Shown in pieces: positions 46,716-58,010 of a DNA stretch of 64,000 bases (position 1 is the first letter of the stretch; each line of letters starts with the position of its first letter). The stretch spans positions 10,280,001 to 10,344,000 of the forward strand of contig CM069596.1 of NCBI GenBank assembly GCA_035771175.1, in the 5' to 3' direction. The DNA is from Paratinospora sagittata (taxonomy: Eukaryota > Streptophyta > Magnoliopsida > Ranunculales > Menispermaceae). The position numbers and the translations under genes are program-made. The notes under the pieces were generated by a model that was not told the DNA's origin, did no database searches, and worked only from the letters and a program-made list of their open reading frames with translations.

Positions 46716-49218
46716 TTCAAGTTTAAATTGACAAAAACACGATTTTTCGATCAAAACAGGTTTAAGACATATTCAAATATATAGAACAACTTTGAAAATA
46801 TTTTAGACATGAACAATCAATTAATACAGATAAAACAAGAGGATTAAGCATTCGATATGATACACGTTAAACCGATGAAATCCATGCAAAGTACAATATG
46901 AGTGCATGATTAACAATGATATAGATATGCATGAAAATCAACCTGAACTATATGATTGCATGATAAACATGATAATATACGTGTATGCATGATCAATATG
47001 ATAAAAATATACGTGCATGAATATCTAATAACCTATATTCATGAGAGATAAGTATGCATGATTTTCAGAAGATGCAAATTATATTGTGGTTGGAACGAGT
47101 AAAGATTACTCTACAGCACTAAGATTCTAGACAAAGATTACAGACTTGAAGCTCTTGAATCTTCCTGCATTATTGTTCCATCCACACGCTTTGACGATAT
47201 AGTTGAATCCATTTGATATAGCTAGTTACCATTGAAATAACTAAGTCAAAGAGATTAGTGATCACAACGAATGTTGTTTGTAATCATCAAAACAAAATTG
47301 GGTGAGAGTCGTTACACTAACAGTTAATTTATTTTAACAAATCTTTAGACAAGAAAACAAAAAAATTACATTATAAATTGCATATTAATTTACGTCAAAT
47401 TTTCAAATATTTAGAATTTAATGTAATGAATTTTGGGTTTTTCTCAGTAGGTTAAACATTGAATTGATAGAAACACGCAAAAAAAAAAAAACAAAAACAA
47501 AAACAAAGTATACATCCCTTGTTTGCCTCTTAGGTGCATCTCTTGATTCATGTCATCATCAAGCAAAATCTTAAAGTTAAGCAAGCATCATTCAACCATG
47601 GGAACAATTGCAGCTAACCAATTTACTTATCTTTTCGCTCTCCTTGAATGATGATGACCTCATTCTAGCTTTTTCGAACTTCCTCAAATTTCCTTCCATT
47701 TGAAAGACTATTGTGTTGGCCCAGATTATAGTCCAAGAGGGGGTGAATTTGACTTTGTAGATTTTTCAGAAAACCTTAAACAATACTTATGATGAAGATA
47801 AACAAAAATTAAAGTGCAAGGAAAGTAAATGATAGACACAACAATTTAGAGTGGTTCAGCTTCCTCAAAGTCTACCTCCCTTATTTGACCTCCTCAGTCA
47901 AGATTTTTCAAACATCTACTAACTTCGATCCAACTTACGAGTGTGGATCAAACCGTTACAAACACTATTTTTCGGTTAGGAAAACTTCCTAATTGGCTAA
48001 TCAGCCAATCCAAAATACATCAAAGGACTATTATGATAAGGAGAGTTTTCTTTACCAAACAACTCTCAAAGAGTGTACAAATTAAAATGAATATCTTCCA
48101 AGTGTAGATCAACCAAAGTATGTAAAGAATGAAGCACAAACTGATTTGAAGGAAGGACCTCTTTGGATTTTGATTTGAGAATGATGAAGTTGAAGCACAT
48201 AATAAAAAACCCCTTTTGATCACTTGAAATCTCTTGAAAAATGTCCTATCAAAGATGAAGAATGATGGCACAAGAGATTTATTCAAAGTGATTGAAAGCT
48301 TGAAAATATCAATTGAAAACTTGATGAAAACACTTGCAAACTTGAAGAGTTTTCTTCTCAAAGATGAACTTCAAAAACCTTTGGAAACTTGTTTTCTTTT
48401 CTAAAATATGGAGAACAAATTGTAGAGCACAACTTTCAAATTTTGCAAAAGGTTGTTCATAATGAGCTAAGGCACATATTTATAGAAAATATGATTCGAA
48501 AAAGTAGGAACCTTTTATTTTAGGAACCATGTTTTTGTTCAAAAATGGTAAAAGGTTGCATTATGCCAATCTTTATGGAAATGCGTTTCTACTTAAAAAT
48601 CCAAATTCTGCCAAAAACATAGGAAACACGTTTTTATAGGAGAAACGTGTTTCTACTCTTTAAGTTGCAGAAACTTGGTCTCTGAATTCTTAGGAGGAAA
48701 CACGTTTATGCCAAAATAAGTGAAAATTCACTTAAGGCCAGAGGAAATGCGTTTCTCGAAGGGGAAACGCGTCGCTGTCTGTCTAGTAAGCAAAAACTTA
48801 ACTTTTTCTCAAAAAATCAAGTTCAAAACATGTTCTCATGATAAACCAACATTAAATACATGTGAGTGAACTTAAAAACAATAGAATTGAAATATCTTTT
48901 ATGGTTAAATCATAAATTGAAAACATTTTGATCAACATGTGAAGACTTGACTTGCATGCAAAAATGTTGACTTTTCAAAACAAAGATGATTTGAAAACAT
49001 TCTAAAACATGTGCAAGACTTTGGCTGAGATAAATGGAAAGCACTCTACAACCCTATATGAATCTAAGAAATAAAAAAGAATTACAACTTGTTCTTCATG
49101 CTTGGATCCACTTCGGGCTTTGACTTTGACTTTTTTGTTGACTTATATGATTTGTTCATTTTGGCACTAAAAAAACTTAGTCAAAGTGATTAGTAATCAT
49201 TGGACTGATGTTTGCAAT

Positions 49219-49750
49219 GATTCTCCATGAATCATGTGAAATTTCTCCCAAATTTCCTTAGCGGTCTCACATTCACTGACTTTTTTTTTTTTTTAAAGAA
49301 ACTAAGAAGTATTAAATATATATAGTGTAAGAAAAAAACTAACTGTACAAGACCAAGAAAGACATGAGCATAACCTCTACTCAGATACAAAGTTGCCCCA
49401 ACCCCTAAACCAAACACCCAACCCATAACCTTTTGATAAATTACTATTCGCTACCCAAAAAGAGGCTAAAAGGTGACTTTTTCATGCTCAGTATTTGGTA
49501 GACTACAATATAAGGTGTACACAACTTGTGGGTTTAAGTTGTAGTTTTGTTTTTCATGGGATGTCCATGAATCTGTGAGTTTGTTAGGAGTTGTGTAACC
49601 ATTTACAACAATCTCCCATTGGTCAATAATTTGGAGGAACATTTTCATGAGCAGTTTCCACTGATTAAAGTATTCATTTTTAAAGAGAGGTGGCATGCTC
49701 ATGGATTGCCCAACTTCAAAGGTATTTTGGTTGCTAGAAGTTCCTGCCAT
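49219..49750 (-). pseudogene. copia gag, 5' part, with LINE-like insertion
   Basis: Starts MAGTSSNQNTFEVG at 49750 and shows the copia gag text PPLFKNEYFNQWKLLMKMF and IIDQWEIVVNGY. At HEKV the frame is interrupted by the insertion at 49286-49473. Beyond it gag resumes with ECETAKEIWEKFHMIHGES, the UBN2-type block of plant copia gag, and then breaks at the deletion joint. Gag would form the nucleocapsid; here only about the first third is present. Confidence 0.8.
49286..49473 (-). mobile_element. 5'-truncated LINE-like insertion with poly(A) and 9-bp target duplication
   Basis: Flanked by TGACTTTTT at 49277-49285 and 49474-49482. On the minus strand it ends TTAGTTTCTTT followed by a run of A, as plant L1-type LINE 3' ends do, with TCTTGGTCTTGTACAG upstream. 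Removing it and one duplication restores the gag frame. At 188 bp it is a dead-on-arrival fragment or a SINE sharing a LINE tail. The frame 49232-49426 is a by-product. Confidence 0.75.
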
Positions 49751-49788
49751 AGATTATCAAAGATTGTTATATACTTTGATGGTTACTT

Positions 49789-49800
49789 GCTCTGATACCA
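49789..49800 (-). other. primer-binding site for initiator tRNA-Met
   Basis: The plus strand reads GCTCTGATACCA, exactly complementary to TGGTATCAGAGC. It lies two bases inside the 5' LTR boundary at 49803 and fixes the minus orientation of the element. Confidence 0.9.
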
Positions 49801-49802
49801 CT

Positions 49803-51344
49803 TGTTGGCCCAAATAAAGTCCAAGATGGAGTGAATTGGACTCTTGGCAGGGTTTTTAAAACCTTTCAAACAATAAAAATGTGTAGGTAATGAAACAAAG
49901 ACAACAAGAAAAGTAAAGCACACAAAGATTTAGTGTGGTTCGACTTTTAAAGCCTACCTCCACGACTTGACCTCCCCAATCAAGATTTCCCAACCCAACA
50001 CTACAAGATCCTACTTCAATGGTGAGGATCAAAATCGTATACACACTCACTTTATAGGTGTGAGCAACCTTTTATCATACACCGTTATCGACAAGAGAAC
50101 TTCCCAGTGACGAACAAGTCACTAAAATACAAAGAGATGATGAAGAGGAATTCCTTACCATAAAACCTCTGAACTACTTATAACTCTTTTGAACCTTACT
50201 CATGGATTTGCTCAGAGAATGATGAAGATGAAGTAGAAGAGCAGAGAGTAATGGTTTTCTTGTTAAAAATCTTTGGATAATGAGAAAGTTGAAGATTAAG
50301 AATGTTCAATCCAAAACTTTGTTTTTCAAAAACAAGTTCTTAGCTTCAAAAACACTCAAACACTTTGAAAAGAGACTAACTTGCAAATAGTTCGTTGGTT
50401 GTGTTGAGAGAACAACACATCTATGTTTTTATACAAAAAGCGGAGCAAGAACAAGATTAGGATTTCAACCTCCAAGAAGCTCTTTTTTCAAATTTCAAAA
50501 GCAACGCTTTGATTCTTTCACCAAAATCAATAAGGCAAGAATTCGTGCAACAATTTATTCAAAAGTGCCAATGATAAAAAAGGAATGCTTGTGCGAAGTG
50601 TCACTTTCGTTGCCCAGAAATGGCAGTCTTCTTGACACTCAGTAGTAGCGCGCTACTCCAAAGGGGAGCACGCTGCTGCAGGAAGATCAATCTTCATTGC
50701 CCAAAAAGCAGCGCGCTTCTGACAGCAGACAGAGAGATGTGTTTTGACTCACTCTCAATGGTGCGTGCTTGTCCGATCCAAACTAGAGACTAAATAAAAA
50801 TTGGGCTCACAGCAATGCGCTACTCCAAATGGGACGTGCTGGTGACTGTGGCAGACCATTAAGTGATTTGGCAATGCAAGAAGCGCGCTGGTCTGACACT
50901 TAACACCAAAATATGATTTTTTTTAAAAAAAAAATTCATTGCATAAACTTGTTCAAATCAAATCAAACACTTTGGAACATCAAATCAAAGATTTGAAAAT
51001 ACTTGAAAACATTTTCCAGTGAAGATGAAACATGATTGGAATGATTGGAATCATTTTTTCAAAAACATTTAAAGATCATGCTCATTTGAAAACTCATGAA
51101 ATGCACAAACTCTAAGCAATTCTAGAATAAGATCCTACAACCTAAGATCATCTAGAAGAATAAAAGAAAATTACGTTCATTGTCTTGATCTTGTCTTGAA
51201 AGCTTTAAGCCTTATACTTGAATTGTGGTGGTCTATAAAGCTGAAAACACTTGAATAAAGTGATTGGTACCAAAAGGACTCATATTGTTTGCAATCATCA
51301 AAACCGAAAGCCAACCATGGGGATCATTGGATCATTAGGTTACA
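49803..51344 (-). mobile_element. copia 5' LTR
   Basis: About 1.54 kb between the TGTTGGCCCA end next to the primer-binding site and a TTAGGTTACA end at 51344. Contains GTTTGCAATCATCAAAAC near its start (minus sense) as in the related LTRs, and an array of AGCGCGCTACT-type boxes at 50644-50893. Confidence 0.7.
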
Positions 51345-52624
51345 CTTTTGAGTTAGTGTTTCTTGCCACAAGTCGAACTTCTTGGTTGACTTGATGCTTG
51401 GTACAATTGAAAGGGATATATTGAACAATTAATGCATACATGAAAGCAAGTTCGAAGATTTTCACGCTTTAGTTGATCAACTATATATCAAATTCTATTC
51501 TTCTCACATATGAGTTTAACCTTTATATTAACATATAATGGTCAAATTATTTTTTCAATTTTAATTTATTTGTAAGTGGAACGCTATCCATACTCAAAAA
51601 ACCTAATCTCCCATTTCATCTTTTTTTTTTAGAGTGGATGAGATTAAGTTTTTTTATCCCATTTTTCTTCACTATTAAATACGTGTGCATGAACACTAAG
51701 AAGTTACATACTAAATGTATTTATTCCTATACTTTGCTAGTTTAATTCAAATTTAGTATCCATCATTCACCTTGAACTTTGATGTTGGTTTATTTCAAGT
51801 TTTAAACCTTTGAAATCCCAATGTTGATTATTTTGATTTCGTTATAAAGTATCTTCCTAAAGTAGGAAACAATAATATGTGAATCCATCAAAATATTTGG
51901 TCATCGCATAAGTTTTAACTATATAATTGTCTTAATATTTGAACTAGAATCCTACATCATTCTAGTTAAGAATAAAATTGCTTTCATCAAATTAGTATTT
52001 ATATCCACTCTACAAGTTTTCCATGTTGTCAAAGTAATTGTATCTCTTTTATTAGAGAAACTGAAGAAATGTTATTAAATCCTATATTAATTCATTCATG
52101 TGAAATAGATCTTTCTTCAAAGTTAAAAGAGTTCCTAGAGGTAGGTCAATGTAATTGAAGTCACAAAACCTCCACAATTAAGAAGTACAAAATGCTCTAA
52201 AAATAAAATAAAAAAATATTGGTAATCTAGTGAATAGATGCACGGTTTGTTATTTATGATCTTGTAATCCATTACAGCACAACACCTTTCAAAGAATCTT
52301 TTATCATAATCTTCCAAAAGTTATATGGTCCCATGATTCATATAATTAAAAAATTGTGTACACAATGGACAAAGGATTTGGAAAAAGAGGGAGCATACAG
52401 CCTTTTCTTCACATTGAAGAGGTTGTTTCCAAATTCAATTTTGTGACTTTTAGGTCAGAAGGAAGCAATCTCATCCATTTCTCCAAGGCTTGCTCTTCAT
52501 ACATCATCTTTTGCACGTCCATTTTCAAATATAAATAGCATTACTACGTGTAGATATGAATGTGTTGTGCTTTGTTTATATGATAGTTATTGACCATTTA
52601 CTATTACATTGTAAAATTTTTCAG

Positions 52625-52706
52625 CATACAAAAAATAATAGAACGTTATGAAACACACGTGAAAGAGATGTCAACCTTCAATGAAACTACGGAGCAAAAT
52701 ATGCAG
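52625..52706 (+). CDS. SOC1-like: MIKC MADS-box gene, SOC1/TM3 clade, exon 2 (I domain)
   Basis: An 82-nt exon between a TTTTTCAG acceptor and a CAG|GTTAGC donor. Its first base completes the split codon left by exon 1 (AG+C, Ser). The rest reads IQKIIERYETHVKEM and ends EQNMQ, the intervening (I) domain of SOC1-like proteins, which normally have an ERY motif and end in NMQ. Exon 1 plus exon 2 give 264 nt, exactly 88 codons. The next exons (K domain) are not recognisable in the remaining 11.3 kb, so intron 2 is longer than that or the gene is truncated. The frame 52590-52778 includes intron sequence on both sides. Confidence 0.85.
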
Positions 52707-53153
52707 GTTAGCCTCCTATATGTATTAAATTGGACCTTTTTCTATATATTTGATGTCATAATTGATTTGCAAGTTTAATTGTTGTCATTTTCACACCCAG
52801 ATTTTCGACACCAAAACCAAGCCAATCATGAGGTGAAATTCTTTTTTTGTTAAATCAAAATGATATTATACATCAACTACCCAATTCATATTAATAATAA
52901 AAATAAATTAGGTGTCGCAATCCATTTTCATGACATCACGATTGGCACAAAATCCTAAATAAGCCATACACCAACATATTTGAAATCTTGCTTAGCCTTA
53001 ACTACTAAATCCAAAATACCAAAAACTTTCGACATAACACACCCTGTACTTCAAACTTGTATATACATGAACCTGAATTATATCATTCCCATTCATCATT
53101 CAAAATAAAGTATCAAAATCCAAATAACATAAACCCACAAGTTTTCCATACTC
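52707..53153. other. start of MADS intron 2, nothing else recognised
   Basis: AT-rich non-coding sequence after the exon 2 donor. No K-domain exon is seen before the LINE relic. Confidence 0.5.
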
Positions 53154-54830
53154 AATGGGTGGAGGAAAGGCATATTCTCTATTTAGGGTAGGGAAGTTTT
53201 ACTAAAGGTCGTTATACAGGCTATACCCACATATGCATTGAGCTGCTTCAAATTGCCTAGCAGTATTTGGAATAAATTGGAGAGTATTATGGAAAAGTTT
53301 TGGTGGGTTGATACAGAGTCATATAGAAAGATCCACTAGAAAAAATGGAAAGACCTATGTCAGTCGAAGCATCTAGGGTGCTTGGGATTCAAAATATATG
53401 GAGTGCTTAAATCAAGCAATGTTAGCCAAACAAGGGTGGAGGCTAATCAAGAGAGAAGGTTCTCTAGAGGAGAGAGTCTTCAAAGCCAAGTACTACAGAA
53501 ACTCAACCTTCTTGGAAGCACAAAAGGGGTGCAGAACATCCTTCCTATGGAGCAGTATCCTTTGGAGCCAAGACTTGCTGCAAAGAGGGACTAGATGGTG
53601 CATTGGTAATGGGGAAAATGCTAGGATTTTCCAAAGATCCTTGGATACCCAGGGAGACCACATTTCGGCCTTACACAACACCAACAACATTGGGTGCAGT
53701 TAGAGTATTTGACTTATTCAATTATTCTTGCCAGTGGAATGTTGAGTTCATAACTGGTAACTTCAGACCCAAATAAGACGCAACAACCATTTTATCCATT
53801 CGTCTCACTTACAGGAAACCTCCTGACAAACTAATTTGGCACTATGAAAAGAGGGGGGAACATATAGTGAGAAGCGGATACATTCTTACAAGAAGTAATC
53901 ACTTAATTGGGGATCATCTTCTAACCACTCTACTCTCAATGCTTGGTGGAAGGGTGTTTGGAATCTCAAAATTCCAAACAAGATAAAACTGTTTTTTTTT
54001 GGAAACTTCCCCATATTTGTTTGCCAATAAGAGAAGTGCTTGCCAACAGGAAAAACAACAAGTATGGGCCGATGTGTGGTATGTAATGAAGAATCTGACT
54101 CTTTGCAACATGTATTTGCCACGTGCAATGTGTGGCTACGCAAGCTTGGGCATTTATTATGGGTGGTTAGGCTAAGGTAACGAGGACCGAGAGTAAGAAG
54201 ATGATCCAACGTCTCCTCCATATAAGTACCTTGAAGTGCCAAGAGGAAATGGAATAAGCGGTGGTACTATTGTGGCAGTTGTCGAACAATAGAAACGCGG
54301 TTTTTGCATGGTGGTATTGAAAGAAAGGGAGTTGACCTAGCAAGGAATGTAATTGCCTATAGCCACCAGTTCAATGAAGTAACCAAAGTGAGTAGATCAT
54401 CCAGTAACGTCACCCATATATCTACACAACCAACATAGCACTGGACCCCCTTCTTGAGGTGAATTCAAGCTAAACATGGAGCTATTGGTGTGGGTATGGT
54501 AATTATAAATGATAAGAGGGAGATCATGATGGTAGCAACAAAGAAATTTTCAATGGTTGTCACTGTGGAGTTGACTGAGTATATGGCAATGAGGGAAAGG
54601 GCCAAATTGGCAAGCGAGTCCTTTTACTCACCCCTGTGGGCGGAATCAGACTTGACTGAAGTAATTAGAGCTATCTCATCACCATCAAATGCAGGGCCAG
54701 AAATGGAGTTAATTGCGAGAGGTATTATAGAGGCAGCAAGCGAATCCAACATCAAGGGCTTTGGTCACATTCCAAGATCTTGTAATGCTCCAGCCACGCC
54801 CTGGCTAAGCATGGTTTGACATTAGAAGAT
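53154..54830 (+). pseudogene. LINE (L1-type) ORF2 C-terminal relic: RT end, zf-RVT, RNase H
   Basis: Shifting between frames, it shows GREVLLK, VIQAIPTYALSCFKLP, MEKFWW, MLAKQGWRLIKREGSL, RVFKAKYYRNSTFLEA and LWSQDLLQRGTRWCIGNG. The zf-RVT region follows (HIVRSGYI, WNLKIPNKIKLF, CVVCNEESDSLQHVF), then an RNase H-like domain GVGMVIINDKREIMMVA (54493-54819). These are ordered as in plant L1 LINE ORF2. Several stops and at least three frameshifts make it a fossil. Neither endonuclease nor RT catalytic core is present, as expected for a 5'-truncated insertion. Minus-strand ORFs 53493-53690 and 53886-54242 are shadows. Confidence 0.85.
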
Positions 54831-54868
54831 TGTTTGGTTTGGATAGAAAACGTCCCTCTTTGGCTATT

Positions 54869-55386
54869 TGATGCAGGGCGTGAAAAGAAGACAATAAGTG
54901 CGTTTCTCTAGACTCGTTGATTCCACAACATACAGAGAAAAGAGGTGAAAAATTCAAAAATTCTTTAAAAAAAATAATAATATTCGAATAATAATTTATA
55001 ATGCGTACAATGGCCTTAAATAGGCAAAACCTACTAAAAAACTCATAATCCAACTCAAATACTAAAAATAGCAAAAATTACTAAAAATAGAAAGTTCGCT
55101 AAAACCTAACTAGAAAGAAATATCTCGCGATGTATATCGCGTAGGAAAAAACGAAAACAAAATCGAACTCTCATAATTCGAGTTATACTCAAAACAAAAC
55201 ATTCCTAAAATAGTAAAAACGTGAATTCGAAGGCCTAAACGAAGAAATTTGCCCAAAAAATGACATAGCAGTGCGTATTGTTCGGCACGCTGTTTTCCTT
55301 TAGAAACACGTGTCGCTTTATCAAAACTCCGCAAAATTTCACACGCAATCTTTTAGGAAAATTTCGCCTACGTCATTTTTATTACA
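54869..55386 (-). mobile_element. gypsy 3' LTR
   Basis: On the minus strand it starts TGTAATAAAAATGACG at 55386, directly after the purine tract AAGAAGGAGACGG, and probably ends CGCCCTGCATCA at 54869 (518 bp). A TATTTAAGG box lies near 55018. It overlaps the last codons of the integrase frame. It matches 63548-64000 in the opposite orientation. Confidence 0.7.
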
Positions 55387-56660
55387 CCGTCTCCTTCTTG
55401 GGATGTTCTAACTTATGAAAATATGCTAACTCTTGTTGGATTGCATTATTTCCCCCAGCATAAGTAAAATTCGACCTCGAATTTGAAGGCGGTCCATCAT
55501 CAAAAGAAGAATCTCCCAAGTAAGGAATGAGGTGCTTGACATTAAAAACATAAGAAGTCTGAATGTGACTAGGTAGCTTCAATCGGTAAGCATTGGGATT
55601 GATCTTCTCAATAACCTCTAAAGGACCAATTTTTCGAGCTGCAAGCTTGTTGTACTCATGGGCAGGGATGCGATCTTTCGTCAATATGGCCCAAACATAA
55701 TCTCCCACTTCAAACTCCACATGTCGACGTTTTCGGTCTGCAACTGTTTTGTACTTTTGGGTAACCTCTACCAAATGATCATGAGTGGTCTGATGGAGTT
55801 GCTAAAGCTGTTGAGCAGAATCCTCAGCCTTGCCATGCATGCGCAACTGATTTGAAACTAGGGCAAGATCAAGGGGACATCTGGGCACCATACTGTAAAC
55901 AACTTCAAAAGGGCTGAAGCCAGTACCACGATTCCGTGCATGATTATGAGCAAACTCAGCCTGACAAAGCTTTTGATCCCACTACTTCACATGATCATTG
56001 ACTAAGCTACGAAGGAGATCGCCCAAGAAACAATTAGTGACCTCAGTCTGACCGTCCGTCTATGGATGATAAGCACTGTTGAAATCAAGCTTCATATTCA
56101 CCATCTTCCATAAACTTCGCCAAAAATGGCTAATGAAACGTATATCACGATCTGAGACAATAGAAGTAGGGAGCCCATGGAGAAGATAAATCTCCCAAAA
56201 AAATAGGACTGCCACGTTGACCGCATTCGTAATCTTCGTACAAGGGATGAAATGTGTCATCTTTGAGAAACGATCAACAACCACAAAAATGGAATCATGA
56301 CTCCTCTGTGTCCTCGAAAGGCCAAGTACAAAATCCATGCTAATATTTGTCCATGGTTAGGTAGGAATGGGCAAAAATCGACATAACCCAGCATTAGTAG
56401 CTTTTCCCTTGGACACCTGGTAAGCATAACATCGTTCAACAAATCGACCCACTTACTTGTGCATAGTTGGCCAAAAGTAGGAAGAAGAAACAAGCTGGAA
56501 AGTACGATCACGTCCCACGTGGTCTTCACCATACAACTCCTGAATGATCTTCGAATGGAGACTACCATTAGGAATACACAGTTGAGTATCCTTAAACATG
56601 AACCTATCCTGCAAAAAACAAAATTAGTTCACTCCCCATCCTGTATCTGTCTTAGGATCC
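55382..56660 (-). pseudogene. gypsy integrase
   Basis: The zinc-binding region is degenerate (about 56500-56350). The DDE core shows MDFVLGLSRTQ (first Asp, about 56338), VVDRFSKMTHFIPC, HGLPTSIVSDRDIRF (second Asp) and AYHP, then a stop in place of Gln before TDGQTE. The C-terminus (55774-55382) carries VGDYVWAILTKDR, AHEYNKLAARKIGPLEVI and YRLKLPSHI, a GPF-like module, with VFNVKHLIPYLGDSS near the end. I see no chromodomain. It is a chromovirus-like plant gypsy different from the Tekay-like one at 11.9-16.4 kb. Several stops make it inactive. Confidence 0.85.
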
Positions 56661-56937
56661 CAGAAAAGTAAGGATCATCAGCATACTAGTCAGCAATAGA
56701 ATCAAATCCTGGAACCTCAACCTGCATCTGCACCACAAAATTATGTCTCCTACTCAGCGCGTCAGGTACTCGGTTTAGGATGCCAGCTTTATGCTTGATC
56801 ACAAAAGTAAACTGCTACAAGTACGCTGCCCAAGATGCATGTCGAGTTGATACTTTGTCTTGAACACCCAAGTGCTTCAACGCATCATGATTGATGCAAA
56901 GAATGAACTCTCGATGAAATAAATAGTGACGCCAATG

Positions 56938-57396
56938 TCAAATAGCTTGGTCCACTGCGTAAAACTCCACATCGTATGTGTATGTATTATAGCGCCGCTT
57001 CCCCCCAGATAACTTCTCACTGAAATAGGCAATAGCACGACTCCGTTGGCTCAAAATGGCTCCCATGCCAACCTTGGAGGCATCACAATGTAACTCAAAA
57101 GGCAAGGAGAAATCGAGAAGCACCAAAACTGGGATTGTGGTCAACTTTTTCTTGATCAGTTGGAATGTTGTTGTAGCCTCATCTGTCCAACTGAATTTTT
57201 CGTTCTTCATGCAATCAGTGATAGGTGCCATGATACTGCTGAAGTGCGGAGAAAATCTCGTATGAAAGGAAGCAAGCCCATGAAAATTGTGCACCTCTGT
57301 AATGGTCCTAGGCTGAGGCCATTGTTGCATGACCGCCACCTTAGATTCGTCCACTGCTAAGCCATTGCTAGATACCACATAACCCAAAAATAACAC
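56938..57396 (-). pseudogene. gypsy RT connection and RNase H N-terminus
   Basis: Reads FLGYVVSSNGLAVDESKV, FHGLASFHTRF, MKNEKFSWT, then the RNase H start LHCDASKVGMGAIL (catalytic Asp) and IAYFSEKLSG. The RNase H C-terminus is visible downstream only as scattered text (about 56900-56700). A stop separates it from RT. Confidence 0.85.
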
Positions 57397-57402
57397 CCGA
57401 TC

Positions 57403-58010
57403 TTACAAGAATGTGCACTTTTTAGGTGCAACGTAAACCTTGTGACTACACAGAGTCAAAAGTACCTCTCGCAGGTCTTCAAGATGCACTGTAGGGTCAG
57501 GGCTATAAATCATAATATCATCAAAGTAAACCACCACGAACTTGCAGATGAAAGGTCTGAGAACTTGATTTATCACCCGCATGAAAGTGCTATGGGCATT
57601 GGGCAGCCAAAAAGGCATCACCAACCACTCAAACAATCCCTTTCGTGTTTTGAATGTTGTCTTCCACTCGTCTTCAGGCCTGATGCGAATCTAATGATAA
57701 CCACTCTTCAGATCTAGCTTGTTGAACACTGATACACTATCCAATTGGTCCAGTAGGTCATTTAGCCTCGGGATAGGAAATCAATAACGCACTATAATCT
57801 TGTTGATGGCCCAATTTTCCACACACATACGCCATAATTCATCCTTCTTTAGGGTAAGAAAGGCTGGAACAACACATGGACTCAAACTCTCATGAACATG
57901 GCCTTTAGCTAGAAGCTCCTCAACCTGGTGACGTAACTCCTCATGCTCTTTGGGACTCATCCTATAATGTGGTCTGTTAGGCAAAGTGGCCCCCGGAATC
58001 AAGTCCATCT
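57403..58010 (-). pseudogene. gypsy reverse transcriptase
   Basis: The N-terminal part (58008-57781) shows [19 protein letters not shown] and the [16 protein letters not shown] block. After a disrupted middle (stops near 57780 and 57695) the palm continues with [18 protein letters not shown] and the catalytic YFDD (57518-57529) in [11 protein letters not shown]. The usual MPFGL reads MPFWL. Confidence 0.85.

Larger units (their letters stand above)
40668..47322 (-). mobile_element. copia solo LTR with nested insertions
   Basis: Starts TGTTAGCTCAG at 40668 and ends CACTAACA at 47322, with GTTAA target duplications at 40663-40667 and 47323-47327. TGTCCAAGAGGGGGG near the left end and GTTTGTAATCATCAAAAC near the right end are shared with other copia LTRs here and place it on the minus strand. 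Removing the insertion at 41307-45677 and its duplication leaves about 2.28 kb. No primer-binding site, polypurine tract or coding motif is seen, so a solo LTR formed by LTR recombination is most likely. The frames 41215-41466, 45622-45846 and 46578-46784 are not genes. Confidence 0.75.
47714..51344 (-). mobile_element. internally deleted copia element
   Basis: On the minus strand the order is 5' LTR (51344-49803), primer-binding site (49800-49789), gag start (49750), deletion joint (about 49219) and 3' LTR (about 49219-47714). Both LTRs end TTGGGCCAACA-like (plus strand TGTTGGCCCA at 47714 and 49803). The whole pol region and the start of the 3' LTR are missing. The gag end runs straight into LTR sequence at a TTTGCAATGATT joint, where the 5' LTR reads TTTGCAATCATC. 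No flanking target duplication was found. Each LTR has its own GC-rich box array (48577-48775; 50644-50893). Confidence 0.8.
37417..52624 (+). other. first intron of the MADS gene, 15.2 kb, packed with retrotransposons
   Basis: The interval runs from the GT donor of exon 1 to the TTTTTCAG acceptor of exon 2. It holds an AT microsatellite, a pair of 450-bp direct repeats, a MITE relic, a nested LTR cluster (40668-47322) and a deleted copia element (47714-51344). Stretches 37535-37975, 38432-39707, 40331-40667, 47323-47713 and 51345-52624 contain nothing else recognised. Long first introns are usual in this clade and often carry regulatory elements. Confidence 0.75.

Noticed and set aside
47709..47713. 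TATTG as target duplication of the deleted copia element
   Set aside because: No matching TATTG directly after the proposed right end at 51344; the nearby TATTG at about 51283 lies inside the LTR.
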